From Alistipes finegoldii DSM 17242 (GTDB lineage Bacteria; Bacteroidota; Bacteroidia; Bacteroidales; Rikenellaceae), in NCBI RefSeq assembly GCF_000265365.1, contig NC_018011.1, forward strand, positions 496,001 to 560,000: 64,000 bases of DNA, given 5' to 3'. Position 1 is the first letter of the stretch; each line of letters opens with the position of its first letter. Shown here one piece after another: positions 51,001 through 58,454 of the stretch. The position numbers and the translations under genes are program-made. The notes under the pieces were generated by a model. The model ran no database searches. It was not told the origin of the DNA and saw nothing but the letters and a program-made list of their open reading frames with translations.

Positions 51001-51115
51001 TGCTGCCCCCCCCCTCCTGCGCGTAGGAACGCAGAGCGGTAGCCGGCGCAATGAGGCAAAAGGACGTCATCAGAGCAAAGCAGATGAAAAGTGCTCGGTT
51101 GGTTAATTTCCTCAT
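48038..51115 (-). CDS. SusC/RagA-family TonB-linked outer-membrane transporter
   Basis: A 1025-residue protein with a signal peptide (about 1-31, ending A-Q), an N-terminal carboxypeptidase-like extension (40-120), a TonB-dependent plug domain (about 120-240, with N-Q-P-L-V-V-V-D-G-V-P) and a C-terminal beta-barrel ending in aromatic N-F. It imports the ligand held by the SusD partner, powered by TonB. A run of nine C lies near the start (51006-51014) and encodes glycines just after the signal peptide; a change of one base would shut the gene off. Its promoter is at 51237-51268. Confidence 0.95.
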   Translation of the reverse strand: MRKLTNRALFICFALMTSFCLIAPATALRSYAQEGGGSTLEGLIKDDSGPLLGATVIVKNTTRGTTTDMDGKFRLEGLQPGDVLQVTYVGYDPYEVTYTGQTTLDILMTTTANQLNAVVVTAMGIERQSKTLSYAAETVGGDDVADIKSVNMINALQGKAAGLQITPNSTGAGGSSKILFRGNKSINGSNQPLVVVDGVPLMMNITSDQVDSNWGAQRDGGDAMSTINPDDIASISLLKGASAAALYGAVAANGAIMITTKSAMAGRLAVNVSSNTTIDTPLSLPEFQNTYGANGQYSWGDKLASKAPDYAEKFFRTGWTTNNSISINGGAEDLRAYFSYGNVTSGGITPENDYSQHTLNAKVGFDLFNDHIKVDFNAKYVNQHISNQPAGGFVFNPLVGTYTFPRGGDWNGYKSNFETYNGELNANVQNWVTTTDETNSNPYWLLNRERPVVERNRYEFGGSIKYQIIDGLSLTGRMRYERADEHYVRNHYASSYGNKYTYGKMDDNRYFSEQLYADLLAQYNHTWDDFSLNATLGTSMMQTRSNNVSLLYEQSKFVAPGNGGAYYPNIFNPSNFYKNGTTMGLERKRLNSVFGAVTFGFKEALFLDVTARNDWSSALAYTDGYSFFYPSVGASLLLNRFVDMGRNIDLFKFRGSYSIVGNDVPVYKTNPRYTYGDQGAINPPKSVPFRTLKPEKTHSFEVGFDGEFFQHRLHVNATYYKTNTKNQYFEVTLPWESGYKSQFVNAGNVQNQGFELTAGWFQDFGNEFTWSTDLNLSYNDNKIIELFDGIQDGVTVSNLGGAKVILYEGGQYGDLYVRTLKRDESGKLVTETPEGADYQIPVNGGEQNSDLKYMGNMNSKWNMGWNNTFRYKDLTLSMLIDFRIGGKVVSMTEATLDGYGVSERTGRARDRGYVMREGIKFSNVKAYYDVVGATSFNSVYNVEDYVYDATNVRMREISLGYTFRNLFGQSKNLTLAFIARNLFFFYKDAPMDPDVSMGTGNGLQGFDVFNLPTTRSFGLNVKLNF

Positions 51116-51236
51116 AAATAAGTGGGTTTTAGTTGAACAAGAGTAAAGATTCCGGAGTGACGCCGTATCTTTGGTTTGATAGAAAAAGCAGTGTTATAGC
51201 GGCATATTTTAATGTTAAAAAGTAGTGTTATGAAAT

Positions 51237-51268
51237 CAAAGATAAATATATTTTAATTAAATATCAAA
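51237..51268 (-). promoter_or_regulatory. Promoter of the SusCD operon
   Basis: TTTG, 20 bases, TATCTTTG on the minus strand (plus-strand 51265-51268 and 51237-51244). The leader to susC would be about 115 bases. Confidence 0.75.
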
Positions 51269-51529
51269 TTATATATTAAAAAATAATACGTGAAGTTCAG
51301 TATGTCCATAATGATATTTCGATTGTTTATTTCACTATAAATATATTGAATTTCAGCAAAATACACAAATGTCTTTGTATAAATTTTACGCATGATTTAT
51401 TCGTGTTATGTTAAAAATATTAACGGACGTTATACGGATAATCATATTTGCAAATTATTCTCGTTGTTATATTGAAAACCATCTCCGCTAATTGGTGAGG
51501 AGTACTCTGCGTTTTCCGATGGTTTACGC
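51269..51529. other. AT-rich intergenic region upstream of the SusCD promoter
   Basis: A very AT-rich stretch with no gene. A hairpin CCATCTCCGCT... / ...TTTCCGATGG near 51480-51522 lies beyond the stop of the gene at 51530 and may be its terminator, but it is imperfect. Confidence 0.35.
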
Positions 51530-52270
51530 CTAACTTTTTACGCTTCGTGTCGGCACGAATTTCTTTCGACTGATCCTCGTCCTCGGTTTTTTGGCTATGG
51601 GCTGGATTTCGGCAGACACTTCGGCTTTAGGCTTCCGCCCCCGCCTTTTTGGAGGCACTACCTGCAGGCAGTCTATGGCTTTCAGCCGCTCGTATTCCTC
51701 GCGCAACTCGTCGATGATCCGTCGGTTGTTGCTTGCAATACAATCGCGCAGGAGTTTTACATCTTCGCGGCTGAATCCGTAATGTTTAATCGTTTCGCGC
51801 GTCAGTTCGAAGGGCGCGTTTTCCAGAACCGCCCGACGGCACAGGTAAGCCAACAAATGCGGATATTCCGTTACGAAAATTTCTACCGTCAGCTCCTTGC
51901 GGCTCGTAGCGCAGAAACGCTCCTCCCCGTTGAAAGGGTTCTCCATCAATTCCCATTCGGGAAACTTCGTGGCCCATTGCTCGCGAAAAAAATAGGCATT
52001 GAAATTAACCCGGAAAGAATCGATGCGGCTGTCGAAGTTTTCGTAATTGTCGTTAAACTCCGCAACTGAAAATGTCTTTTCGTCGGGATGGCTTTCTTCA
52101 TCGTCCAGCGTAATCCAAAATACCGATTTCGGAGCACCGCACAAGATTGCATAGACAAAATGCGCCTTCTTTTTCAGATCATCGAAAAATTGCCGGATGT
52201 CGCTTTTGCGGATGTCGCAATCCAAACAGTCTTGAAGCAGATTCCCCAGCGTATAGGATTTTTGTGGCAT
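51530..52270 (-). CDS. Hypothetical protein with a basic AT-hook-like tail
   Basis: A 246-residue protein. The first 200 residues are mixed and acidic, with a patch W-I-T-L-D-D-E-E-S-H-P-D-E-K and an aromatic N-A-Y-F-F-R-E-Q-W. The last 40 residues are strongly basic and start with K-R-R-G-R-K-P-K, close to the AT-hook core, then R-T-R-I-S-R-K-K. DNA or RNA binding by the tail is plausible. No family is recognised. It stands alone between SusC and the IS110-type element. Confidence 0.6.
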   Translation of the reverse strand: MPQKSYTLGNLLQDCLDCDIRKSDIRQFFDDLKKKAHFVYAILCGAPKSVFWITLDDEESHPDEKTFSVAEFNDNYENFDSRIDSFRVNFNAYFFREQWATKFPEWELMENPFNGEERFCATSRKELTVEIFVTEYPHLLAYLCRRAVLENAPFELTRETIKHYGFSREDVKLLRDCIASNNRRIIDELREEYERLKAIDCLQVVPPKRRGRKPKAEVSAEIQPIAKKPRTRISRKKFVPTRSVKS

Positions 52271-52345
52271 GGTTCAGTAGTTATGGGTTTATAGAACAAT
52301 TCTTAAACGTACGCAAAGGTTATAGGCACTTCGAGAATACAAAAT

Positions 52346-52419
52346 AAAGGGACGACCGAATTGTAATTGCAATAAAATAACGATTGTCTGTTAACTAATC
52401 GTGGTTGGTCATCCCTTTT
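52346..52419. terminator. Long hairpin, possible bidirectional terminator
   Basis: AAAGGGACGACC (52346-52357) pairs with GGTCATCCCTTT(T) (52407-52419), one wobble, around 49 bases that contain an inner stem CGATT/AATCG. A T-run follows on the plus strand. It lies between the gene at 51530 (divergent) and the IS110-type element. The rest of 52271-52580 holds nothing else I can support. Confidence 0.5.
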
Positions 52420-52580
52420 TCTATTAAAAAGACAATGCCAAATACGTTAGGCGATGGTTGTGTGACAGTGATGATGTAAGTCCGTATCGAGTTTCGGCAT
52501 TGCATTTAACAAATATCTTAAATTACGAACTATATTAAAAAATGCGGAAAAAGAGTAATAATATCGGAGAATGGTTCCTA

Positions 52581-53549
52581 CTAAGGTCTGTTGGAGACGA
52601 ATCCGTCGATATACTCTTTATCGTGCGCGACAACAGCAAAAGCCTGCCTGATGAGCTTGTTTGCGACAGCGATCATAGCGAGTTTTCCCGATTTTCCGTT
52701 TTGCCTGAGCCTCGTATAGGTCTCTTTGCATTGGGCATTGAACCTACTGGCAGGCCAAGCGGCGATATAGAGAAGTCCTCTAGTGTATGCGTCTCCGTTT
52801 CGGTTGATATGCCCTTTGATGTTTACCGAAGTTCCGGACTGTTCGTAAGTGGGACAAATTCCGAGATACCGGGACACCTGCTTGGCATTTTGGAAGTAGG
52901 TAAAGCCTCCAGTAGTGATGATGAGCGCCGTGGCAAGCGTTATGCCTATCCCTTTGATGGTCGTCAGCAGCGCGAGTTGTCGGCTGAACTCCACTTCGAC
53001 AAGATCCGTGAGTTCCGCCTGGAGCCTGTCACGCTTCTTTTCAAGGAACTTGATAGTTTCGTCTACGGTATGAGTTGCACCTTTGTCCGGGACAGGCAGA
53101 CATGCAAGAGAGCCACGAAGGTTCGACATGGCGGTAATCTGCTTAGTAAGTTGGCGAATGACGGTTCTTTTCTGTCGGAGCCGCAGGATGGCCTCTCCCT
53201 GTACCTTGAAAGGACGCGGGTTCATCTTCTCTCCGTACAAGGTAATGAGTCGTGCATCGCTCTTATCGGTCTTGACCGTAGAGAGCAAGGCTTTGGCGAA
53301 GTTCTTTACCTTCAGCGGATTCTCCATGCTGACAGTAATTCCGGCGACATTGAGCATATACAGCAGCAAGGCGCTGTAATTCCCTGTCGCCTCCATAACA
53401 CAGTGGATACTGCCGTCTTTGGGGAGAGTCCCGATAAACTGTCTGATACCAGCGGTCGTGTTGTTAAAAGTACGGATCTCCCCGCCTTTGTCGGAGGAGT
53501 AAGCTACCACGAATGTAGCCTTGCTCACGTCGATTCCAATGTACCTCAT
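52581..53549 (-). CDS. IS110-family transposase (DEDD recombinase)
   Basis: A 322-residue transposase. The RuvC-like N-terminal domain has the four acids D7 (Y-I-G-I-D-V-S-K), E53 (V-M-E-A-T-G), D95 and D98 (T-D-K-S-D-A-R). The C-terminal Tnp domain has S238 and S241 in Q-S-G-T-S-V, where the family keeps its catalytic serine, then the usual G-x-x-x-x-R-x-x-L segment. The gene is intact. IS110 elements have no terminal inverted repeats, so the element's ends are not visible. A structured non-coding stretch lies upstream of the gene (53575-53725). Confidence 0.94.
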   Translation of the reverse strand: MRYIGIDVSKATFVVAYSSDKGGEIRTFNNTTAGIRQFIGTLPKDGSIHCVMEATGNYSALLLYMLNVAGITVSMENPLKVKNFAKALLSTVKTDKSDARLITLYGEKMNPRPFKVQGEAILRLRQKRTVIRQLTKQITAMSNLRGSLACLPVPDKGATHTVDETIKFLEKKRDRLQAELTDLVEVEFSRQLALLTTIKGIGITLATALIITTGGFTYFQNAKQVSRYLGICPTYEQSGTSVNIKGHINRNGDAYTRGLLYIAAWPASRFNAQCKETYTRLRQNGKSGKLAMIAVANKLIRQAFAVVAHDKEYIDGFVSNRP

Positions 53550-53574
53550 GGCCGTTCATTTTTTGGTTTTAACG

Positions 53575-53725
53575 ACATCGCTTACATCTTGGTCCTTCAT
53601 TGCGAATACGGGCTCAGACACCTTACGAACTATCCGGATTCTGATGTAAAGAGTATGGGGTCAGAACATAATTCCCGGTTTAGAAAACCAATGAGAGATC
53701 GGACTTATTCCATACTCTGATGTCT
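53575..53725 (-). ncRNA. Probable IS110 bridge RNA
   Basis: The non-coding DNA before the transposase start folds into two adjacent stem-loops on the minus strand. The first closes with AGAGTATGG/CCATACTCT (53710-53718 with 53650-53658, 9 bp) around 51 bases. The second closes with TTACATC/GATGTAA (53643-53649 with 53582-53588, 7 bp) around 54 bases, and has an inner TCC/GGA pairing. IS110-group elements are known to encode a bridge RNA here, with one loop pairing to target and one to donor DNA. The match of position and two-loop form supports that, but the ends are estimates. Confidence 0.6.
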
Positions 53726-53852
53726 TAACTATTCAAATTTAATTAACTAATTACAAATATACAATTGTGAGAATACAAAATATATCGTAAAAAAACAGGT
53801 GCGGAAACAGTAAAGTCAGTAGTGGGAAAATATGAAGCTAAGATTCGAGTAT

Positions 53853-54191
53853 CCCGCACCCGTTATCGTAAAATTGAAGTATCGAAAAAGAGGGGCGGTA
53901 ACGGACTGGTACGCCTCACACCACGATAAACGAAAAAGAGCATCCTTCGGCTTATCGTTTCCGTCCGCCCCTCGGCTTCCGAAACGCGAGCCTATGGAGG
54001 CAGGAGATTTCGGAAGCATTGTTACAGAAGAAGCAGGAACCGCAACGGACTTACTTGACATGATAGCTACATCACTTCCCTTGTCACTCTCTTTTTTAGC
54101 GGTTCCTGCATGATGAAAAACGGGTGCGGGACTGTCGATGAAAAAAATAGTGACGCAACTTCGACATGAAGAATTCCAATGTCCCGCACCC
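53853..54191. repeat. Three-part CCCGCACCC inverted repeat
   Basis: R1 CCCGCACCCGTT (53853-53864), R2 AACGGGTGCGGG (54119-54130) and R3 GTCCCGCACCC (54181-54191). R1 pairs perfectly with R2 over 12 bp. R2 pairs with R3 over 11 bp, with an extra TGTCGA/TCGACA stem inside (54133-54138 with 54161-54166). The two pairings exclude each other. Open frames across the area (53832-54113 plus, 53816-54355 minus) look like no known protein, so a regulatory RNA or DNA structure is more likely. Confidence 0.6.
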
Positions 54192-55090
54192 AGTTCGGAG
54201 AACGGCCCGCCGTTACCAGATTTAGGTGCCTTTAAAGCGGGATTATTATCGACGGCGAGCGTTCTCGTTACAGCGAATGACGGCGCCCCACCCCGCACCA
54301 ACCGAGGGTCGGCGGAACGTGATTCTTTCCGATTGGGAGTATATGGCCGTAACATCGTATTATTAAGGGTTCGTTATTAAAATCCTCGTTCCGGCCTAAA
54401 CACATAAAAAAGCACGGAACGCAGGTACAGCCCCAACGGTCGGCCTTGCGAGCCTTGGATTGGTAACTGCCCTTACGCCCGTGCCCGCCCACGGCACAAA
54501 GCCGCAGGCATGACAAGGGTTTCAGACAAATTTTACACCAATCCTAAAACCTATTATATCGCTATAATAGTCGCAAGTTTACCGCTGGTATAAAGGTTGT
54601 CCTAACCTTATGAATATGTTACGGCTATGGCGCCGTTTTCATCCGCAAAGGTAACATATCTTTTTCAATTTTAGTTATGCGACCCGACTGATGCCATAAA
54701 AGAATGACGAAACGTGAACCCGGCTCTGAAGAACCCCGCTGTCCTTTACAAGAAAGGTATGCGGCTTGCGTTACTTACGCTGCGTAGGTCGTAGGAAACC
54801 CGTCTGACTTCGTAACACAAGAGGCCCACGCCCGTCAGGTGTAGTTGCCTTAAATGTACTGCCCCGTCAAGGCGTGGTACGACCCGACAAGGACTCTCTT
54901 GTTGCCGCAGACTGTAAATTTCCTACGTTTACGCAAACAGCAACGCGATTCACGCCTTTACAGCGGATCGCTTGTCCCAAAGGTAGCACAAAAAATTCGA
55001 ATCCGCAATATGTTGCGGGCACTTTTTGTGCCGTAGGGTTTATGCCGCCCGAATAGCCCATGTTCTGGCTTTAACGGAATACGCCGTCCT
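54192..55090. other. Gene-poor region of the mobilizable element
   Basis: No convincing gene. A minus-strand -7 box TACCTTTG (54647-54654) matches TAnnTTTG but has no clear -33. Transcription from it would read through 54640-54200, a GC-rich stretch with several short inverted repeats and poor coding signs. A short A/T-flanked hairpin lies near 54982-55034. Confidence 0.35.
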
Positions 55091-55126
55091 AAAACAACAA
55101 CGGGACGGCCTTTTGGTTCCGTCCCG
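55091..55126 (-). terminator. Probable terminator of the relaxase gene
   Basis: An 8-bp stem CGGGACGG/CCGTCCCG (55101-55108 with 55119-55126) followed on the minus strand by TTGTTGTTTT, eight bases past the stop codon. Confidence 0.6.
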
Positions 55127-55133
55127 CTCGTGG

Positions 55134-56573
55134 TTACATCTTCATCCCGCGCCTTTGCTCCGTTTGTTCGATGTCAATTCCTATCCGCTCGTAAAACTCC
55201 TTTCGTTGCTGTCTGAACCACTCGTCGCAGTCCTTTCCGTTTATGGTGAACTGGAACCCGCTCGGCCCGTCCTTGTCGGGTTTGAATTGGAGAATGACAT
55301 CGTTCGCCCGAAACGTATGATTATACCTTATCGAATGCAGCTCGCCCGTATATCTGTAAGGTTGCATCGTAAACAACGCTTTGGTCCGCTCCTTGTCCAA
55401 CCCGACATCCTTGCAGTAATTTTCCCATTTCAACAGCCCCTTTACATAGGGACACAACTCATCGACACGCATCAAGGCTTTTATGACTTGTTGTGCTTCC
55501 TGTTTAAGGTTGGCCACCTCTTTATCGTGTCCGGCCTGCATGGTCTTGATCTCTTGTTGCAGTTGCCCGATGCACTTATCCTTGTCGGCAATTACCCCTT
55601 GCAAATCTGCAATCTGTTTTTCATACCTCGCGGGCTTGGGGTCGTGGAACAACGCTCCGATCCTTTCTACGGCTTTCGTCGTGGCATTCACGGCCACGCC
55701 TTTGAGTTTGTCGGTCTTGATCTCCCGCCGCGTCTGTGCCAACTCCGTTTCGGCTTTTGCCAGTTCTTCTTTCTTCTTCCGCCGCTGTTCGTCGATAGCG
55801 TTGCAGTCTGTCTGTGCGGCTCGTTGCTGTGCTTGGAGTGCGGCAATATCTACCGTGAGCGTCTTTTGCTGTTCTTTCAGATTCTCGATCTGTTCGGCCA
55901 TTTCATTTTTCCGGACGAACACCTCGCGGTAATACTGCTGCGTGGAAATATGTTTTGCTTCCGATCCCTCGACGCCGCGTTGCAGTCCGTATTTGGCCAT
56001 CGCTTCGGCATAGGTGGTCTGGTAGGCTTTGAGTTTGTCCCGTGCCATCACATCGTCGGCACATAGACGCGGGCGGTCTTTCTTAGTGCGATAGGTTCTC
56101 TTTCCGCTTTGGGCGTTCTTCTCCCGCTCCAGCTTGGCCTTTCTGCGTTCGCCCCGTGTGATCGGCACGACGGTCGCGTGTATATGTGGTGTTTTCTCGT
56201 CCAGATGCAGGACTGCCGACACAACGTTTTCCTTTCCGAAGGTCTTTTGCAGCCAGCCGCAGGAATCCTTGGCCCAAGCATCCAACTGTCCGGCCTGCCG
56301 GATACGCTTCATATCTTCGGGGCTTCCGGAGAGCATGACACGCAACGCCCTTACTTGGTTCTTTCCGATCTTGCGTTCCAGTCCTGCATTGTCCAGCCGG
56401 TGCTGGATCGCTTCGGTACGGTTGGTAACTCCTTTGGGGAACTCTACTAATTCTTCGTTCAGGTAGGTAAGTGTCGTTATGACGTTGGCGGGTGTTATTC
56501 TCCGCTCGACGTGTCCCGACATGGCGGCGTCCGTTCCGGCTGCCTTCTCGATATGCAATACGACATAGCCCAT
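55134..56573 (-). CDS. MobV-family relaxase (plasmid recombination protein)
   Basis: A 479-residue relaxase. The N-terminal nicking domain has the family's H123-x-D125-E126-x-T128-P-H130-x-H132 motif, which binds metal and, in MobV enzymes, includes the catalytic histidine. A long coiled coil (about 210-340) follows, then a C-terminal domain. It nicks oriT and leads DNA into the recipient through a helper's channel. The candidate oriT lies 120-200 bases before its start. Confidence 0.93.
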   Translation of the reverse strand: MGYVVLHIEKAAGTDAAMSGHVERRITPANVITTLTYLNEELVEFPKGVTNRTEAIQHRLDNAGLERKIGKNQVRALRVMLSGSPEDMKRIRQAGQLDAWAKDSCGWLQKTFGKENVVSAVLHLDEKTPHIHATVVPITRGERRKAKLEREKNAQSGKRTYRTKKDRPRLCADDVMARDKLKAYQTTYAEAMAKYGLQRGVEGSEAKHISTQQYYREVFVRKNEMAEQIENLKEQQKTLTVDIAALQAQQRAAQTDCNAIDEQRRKKKEELAKAETELAQTRREIKTDKLKGVAVNATTKAVERIGALFHDPKPARYEKQIADLQGVIADKDKCIGQLQQEIKTMQAGHDKEVANLKQEAQQVIKALMRVDELCPYVKGLLKWENYCKDVGLDKERTKALFTMQPYRYTGELHSIRYNHTFRANDVILQFKPDKDGPSGFQFTINGKDCDEWFRQQRKEFYERIGIDIEQTEQRRGMKM

Positions 56574-56689
56574 AGCGGTATAGTTTCAGGTGGTTTGGAT
56601 AATCTGTTCTCGGCGGCATCGGAGCGAAGCGGATAAGGATTCGGAGTTGTCCCGGCCGTCCGGCTTGCGGAGTTGCCGCCGCAAGGGGT

Positions 56690-56775
56690 GTCCAGAGGGG
56701 CGCCGCCCCTTTGGCCTAATGGGGCATTTTCAGCGTTGCGGAGCAATGCGGAAAGAAAATGCCCTAATAGGCTAT
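56690..56775. other. Candidate origin of transfer (oriT)
   Basis: A perfect 10-bp inverted repeat GGGCATTTTC/GAAAATGCCC (56722-56731 with 56755-56764), extended imperfectly to CCTAAT-/-TAATAGG, and next to it a GGGGCG-CCGCCCC palindrome (56696-56708). It lies directly upstream of the MobV gene, the usual place for oriT. The rest of 56574-56952 holds no gene. Confidence 0.5.
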
Positions 56776-56952
56776 GCCTTTTGTAAAAAGGCGCGGGCGC
56801 GAAGCGGCCGATGGGTGGGCGACGGTGCCGCCGTCATGTCCGTCAGCAGGGGAAGCCGATGAAAGCGAACCGACGGCCCGGAAGCCCGTGCCCCTGTGCG
56901 CCCGGAGGGATCCTCCGTAAATCCCGAAGGGCGCACAAGGGCGGAAGGGCTG

Positions 56953-58176
56953 TTACTCCGCCAGACGGTATTTGTCGCCGAGGCGTTCGGTGAGCGCCGA
57001 CATGTCGCGGCTTATCTTTTCATTGGTGATCTTCGCGTAGATTTGGGTGGTCTTGATGTTCGTATGCCCCAACAGGCAGCTGACGGTTTCGATAGGCATA
57101 CCCTGCGAGAGCGTGATGGTTGTGGCGAAGGTATGCCGCGCCATGTGGAAGGTCAGTTTGTTTTTAATGCCGCATTGCTTGCCGATCTCGCGCAGGATGT
57201 CGTTGCAATGGCAGTTGCACGGCATATAAAAGACATGGTTGTCGAGCCGCTGATCCGCGTATTTCTCGATGATGCGTTTGGGAATATCCAGCAGGCGGAT
57301 ACGGCTTTCGGTATTGGTTTTCTTACGTCGCGTGATGATCCACAGGTTACCGTCGAACATAGTTTGAAGGTTGTCCGTGGTCAGCCCTTTCACGTCGGCA
57401 TAAGCCAGCCCCGTGAAGATGGAGAAGACGAACAGATCGCGGATGCGGGCATGCGCCTTGTTGGCCGTTTTATAGTTCATCACGGCCTTGATCTCCTCTT
57501 GCGAGAGATAACCCCTGTCCACGCTTTCGGGAGAGTTGATATAGCCCGAAAACGGGTTGAACGGCAGGCGCCCGTCGTTGCGGGCAATGGCGACGATATG
57601 TTTCAAGACGATCATGTAGCCCCACACGGTATTTGTGCGGCATTTCTTCTCCGTGCGCAGGAAATACTCGAAATCGTTGATAAAGGTAAGGTTCAGTTCT
57701 TTCAGCGGGATGTCCTCCCGGTGGTAGGTATGGGCGAGGAACTCCCGCACGCGCTTACACACGCAGCAGTACTTTTTCCATGTGGCGACCTCACGGTTGA
57801 AACCCACCTTTTTCCGGTATTCGACATTGTGCTGTTCGAAGAGTTTCAACAGCGTTTCCTGCTTTACTCCGATACCGAGGTAGGCATCCCGCAGTTTGGC
57901 GGCCGTGACATAGCCGTCCGACTGCATCAACTCCTGATAGCGGCGGTTCACCTCGACGCGGATTTTATCGACGGCAAGATTGATTTGCATGGCCTCGACG
58001 CTCTTGCCCGTCGCCCGGCCGTTCTTGACATCCCATAAACGCGGAGGAACGTCCATTTTGCAACTGAATTGTTTGACCTCGCCATCTACTGTAAGACGGC
58101 ACATCAAAGGCAGATCGCCGTTGGGGCGGGCGCTGCCTTTCTTCACGTAAAATAAGACCCGAAACGTGCTTCGCAT
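56953..58176 (-). CDS. Tyrosine recombinase of the mobilizable element
   Basis: A 407-residue recombinase of the kind found in Bacteroidales conjugative and mobilizable transposons. An Arm-binding domain with V-K-Q-F-S-C-K-M-D-V-P-P-R-L-W-D-V-K-N-G-R-A lies at the N-terminus and a helical core-binding domain spans about 110-210. The catalytic pieces F-H-M-A-R-H-T-F-A-T, L-L-G-H-T-N-I-K-T-T and the nucleophile in Q-I-Y-A-K-I follow. The first arginine position reads T-G-L-A-Y-A-D-V, alanine instead of arginine, like the serine substitution in IntDOT. It has its own promoter. Confidence 0.93.
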   Translation of the reverse strand: MRSTFRVLFYVKKGSARPNGDLPLMCRLTVDGEVKQFSCKMDVPPRLWDVKNGRATGKSVEAMQINLAVDKIRVEVNRRYQELMQSDGYVTAAKLRDAYLGIGVKQETLLKLFEQHNVEYRKKVGFNREVATWKKYCCVCKRVREFLAHTYHREDIPLKELNLTFINDFEYFLRTEKKCRTNTVWGYMIVLKHIVAIARNDGRLPFNPFSGYINSPESVDRGYLSQEEIKAVMNYKTANKAHARIRDLFVFSIFTGLAYADVKGLTTDNLQTMFDGNLWIITRRKKTNTESRIRLLDIPKRIIEKYADQRLDNHVFYMPCNCHCNDILREIGKQCGIKNKLTFHMARHTFATTITLSQGMPIETVSCLLGHTNIKTTQIYAKITNEKISRDMSALTERLGDKYRLAE

Positions 58177-58197
58177 AATAAACCCGATTTTTGGTTA

Positions 58198-58229
58198 CAA
58201 AGTTAATACCTGTCGGGCCGTTTGTCAAG
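58198..58229 (-). promoter_or_regulatory. Promoter of the second recombinase gene
   Basis: CTTG, 20 bases, TAACTTTG on the minus strand (plus-strand 58226-58229 and 58198-58205), 21 bases before the start codon. The following 58230-58454 has no gene and is where an element end would be expected. Confidence 0.65.
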
Positions 58230-58454
58230 ATGTAAAATTGTGCAAAACACAGAAAAAGAATGTGTTACGCTTCAATAGCGAAGTAAATTCCGCGTAATGA
58301 TCTGGTAACGATTCTTTGTCGGCGATAGGCTGTAAAACCGTATCGAACCAATTTCCGCATAACGCAAATTAACGCGCTATTAATTACAAGCCAACACTTT
58401 ACACCTCTCGTTGCGCTATCCTGCTAATCCGCTGAAAGTTTATTTTAATATTCT

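Noticed and set aside
48104..51106. A 1000-residue open frame opposite the SusC gene
   Set aside because: Antisense shadow of a complete SusC gene in GC-rich DNA; no recognisable domain.
53816..54355. A 179-residue minus-strand protein and a 93-residue plus-strand protein in the mobilizable element
   Set aside because: Both frames run through the CCCGCACCC repeats, have no recognisable domain and oppose each other; structure is a better explanation.
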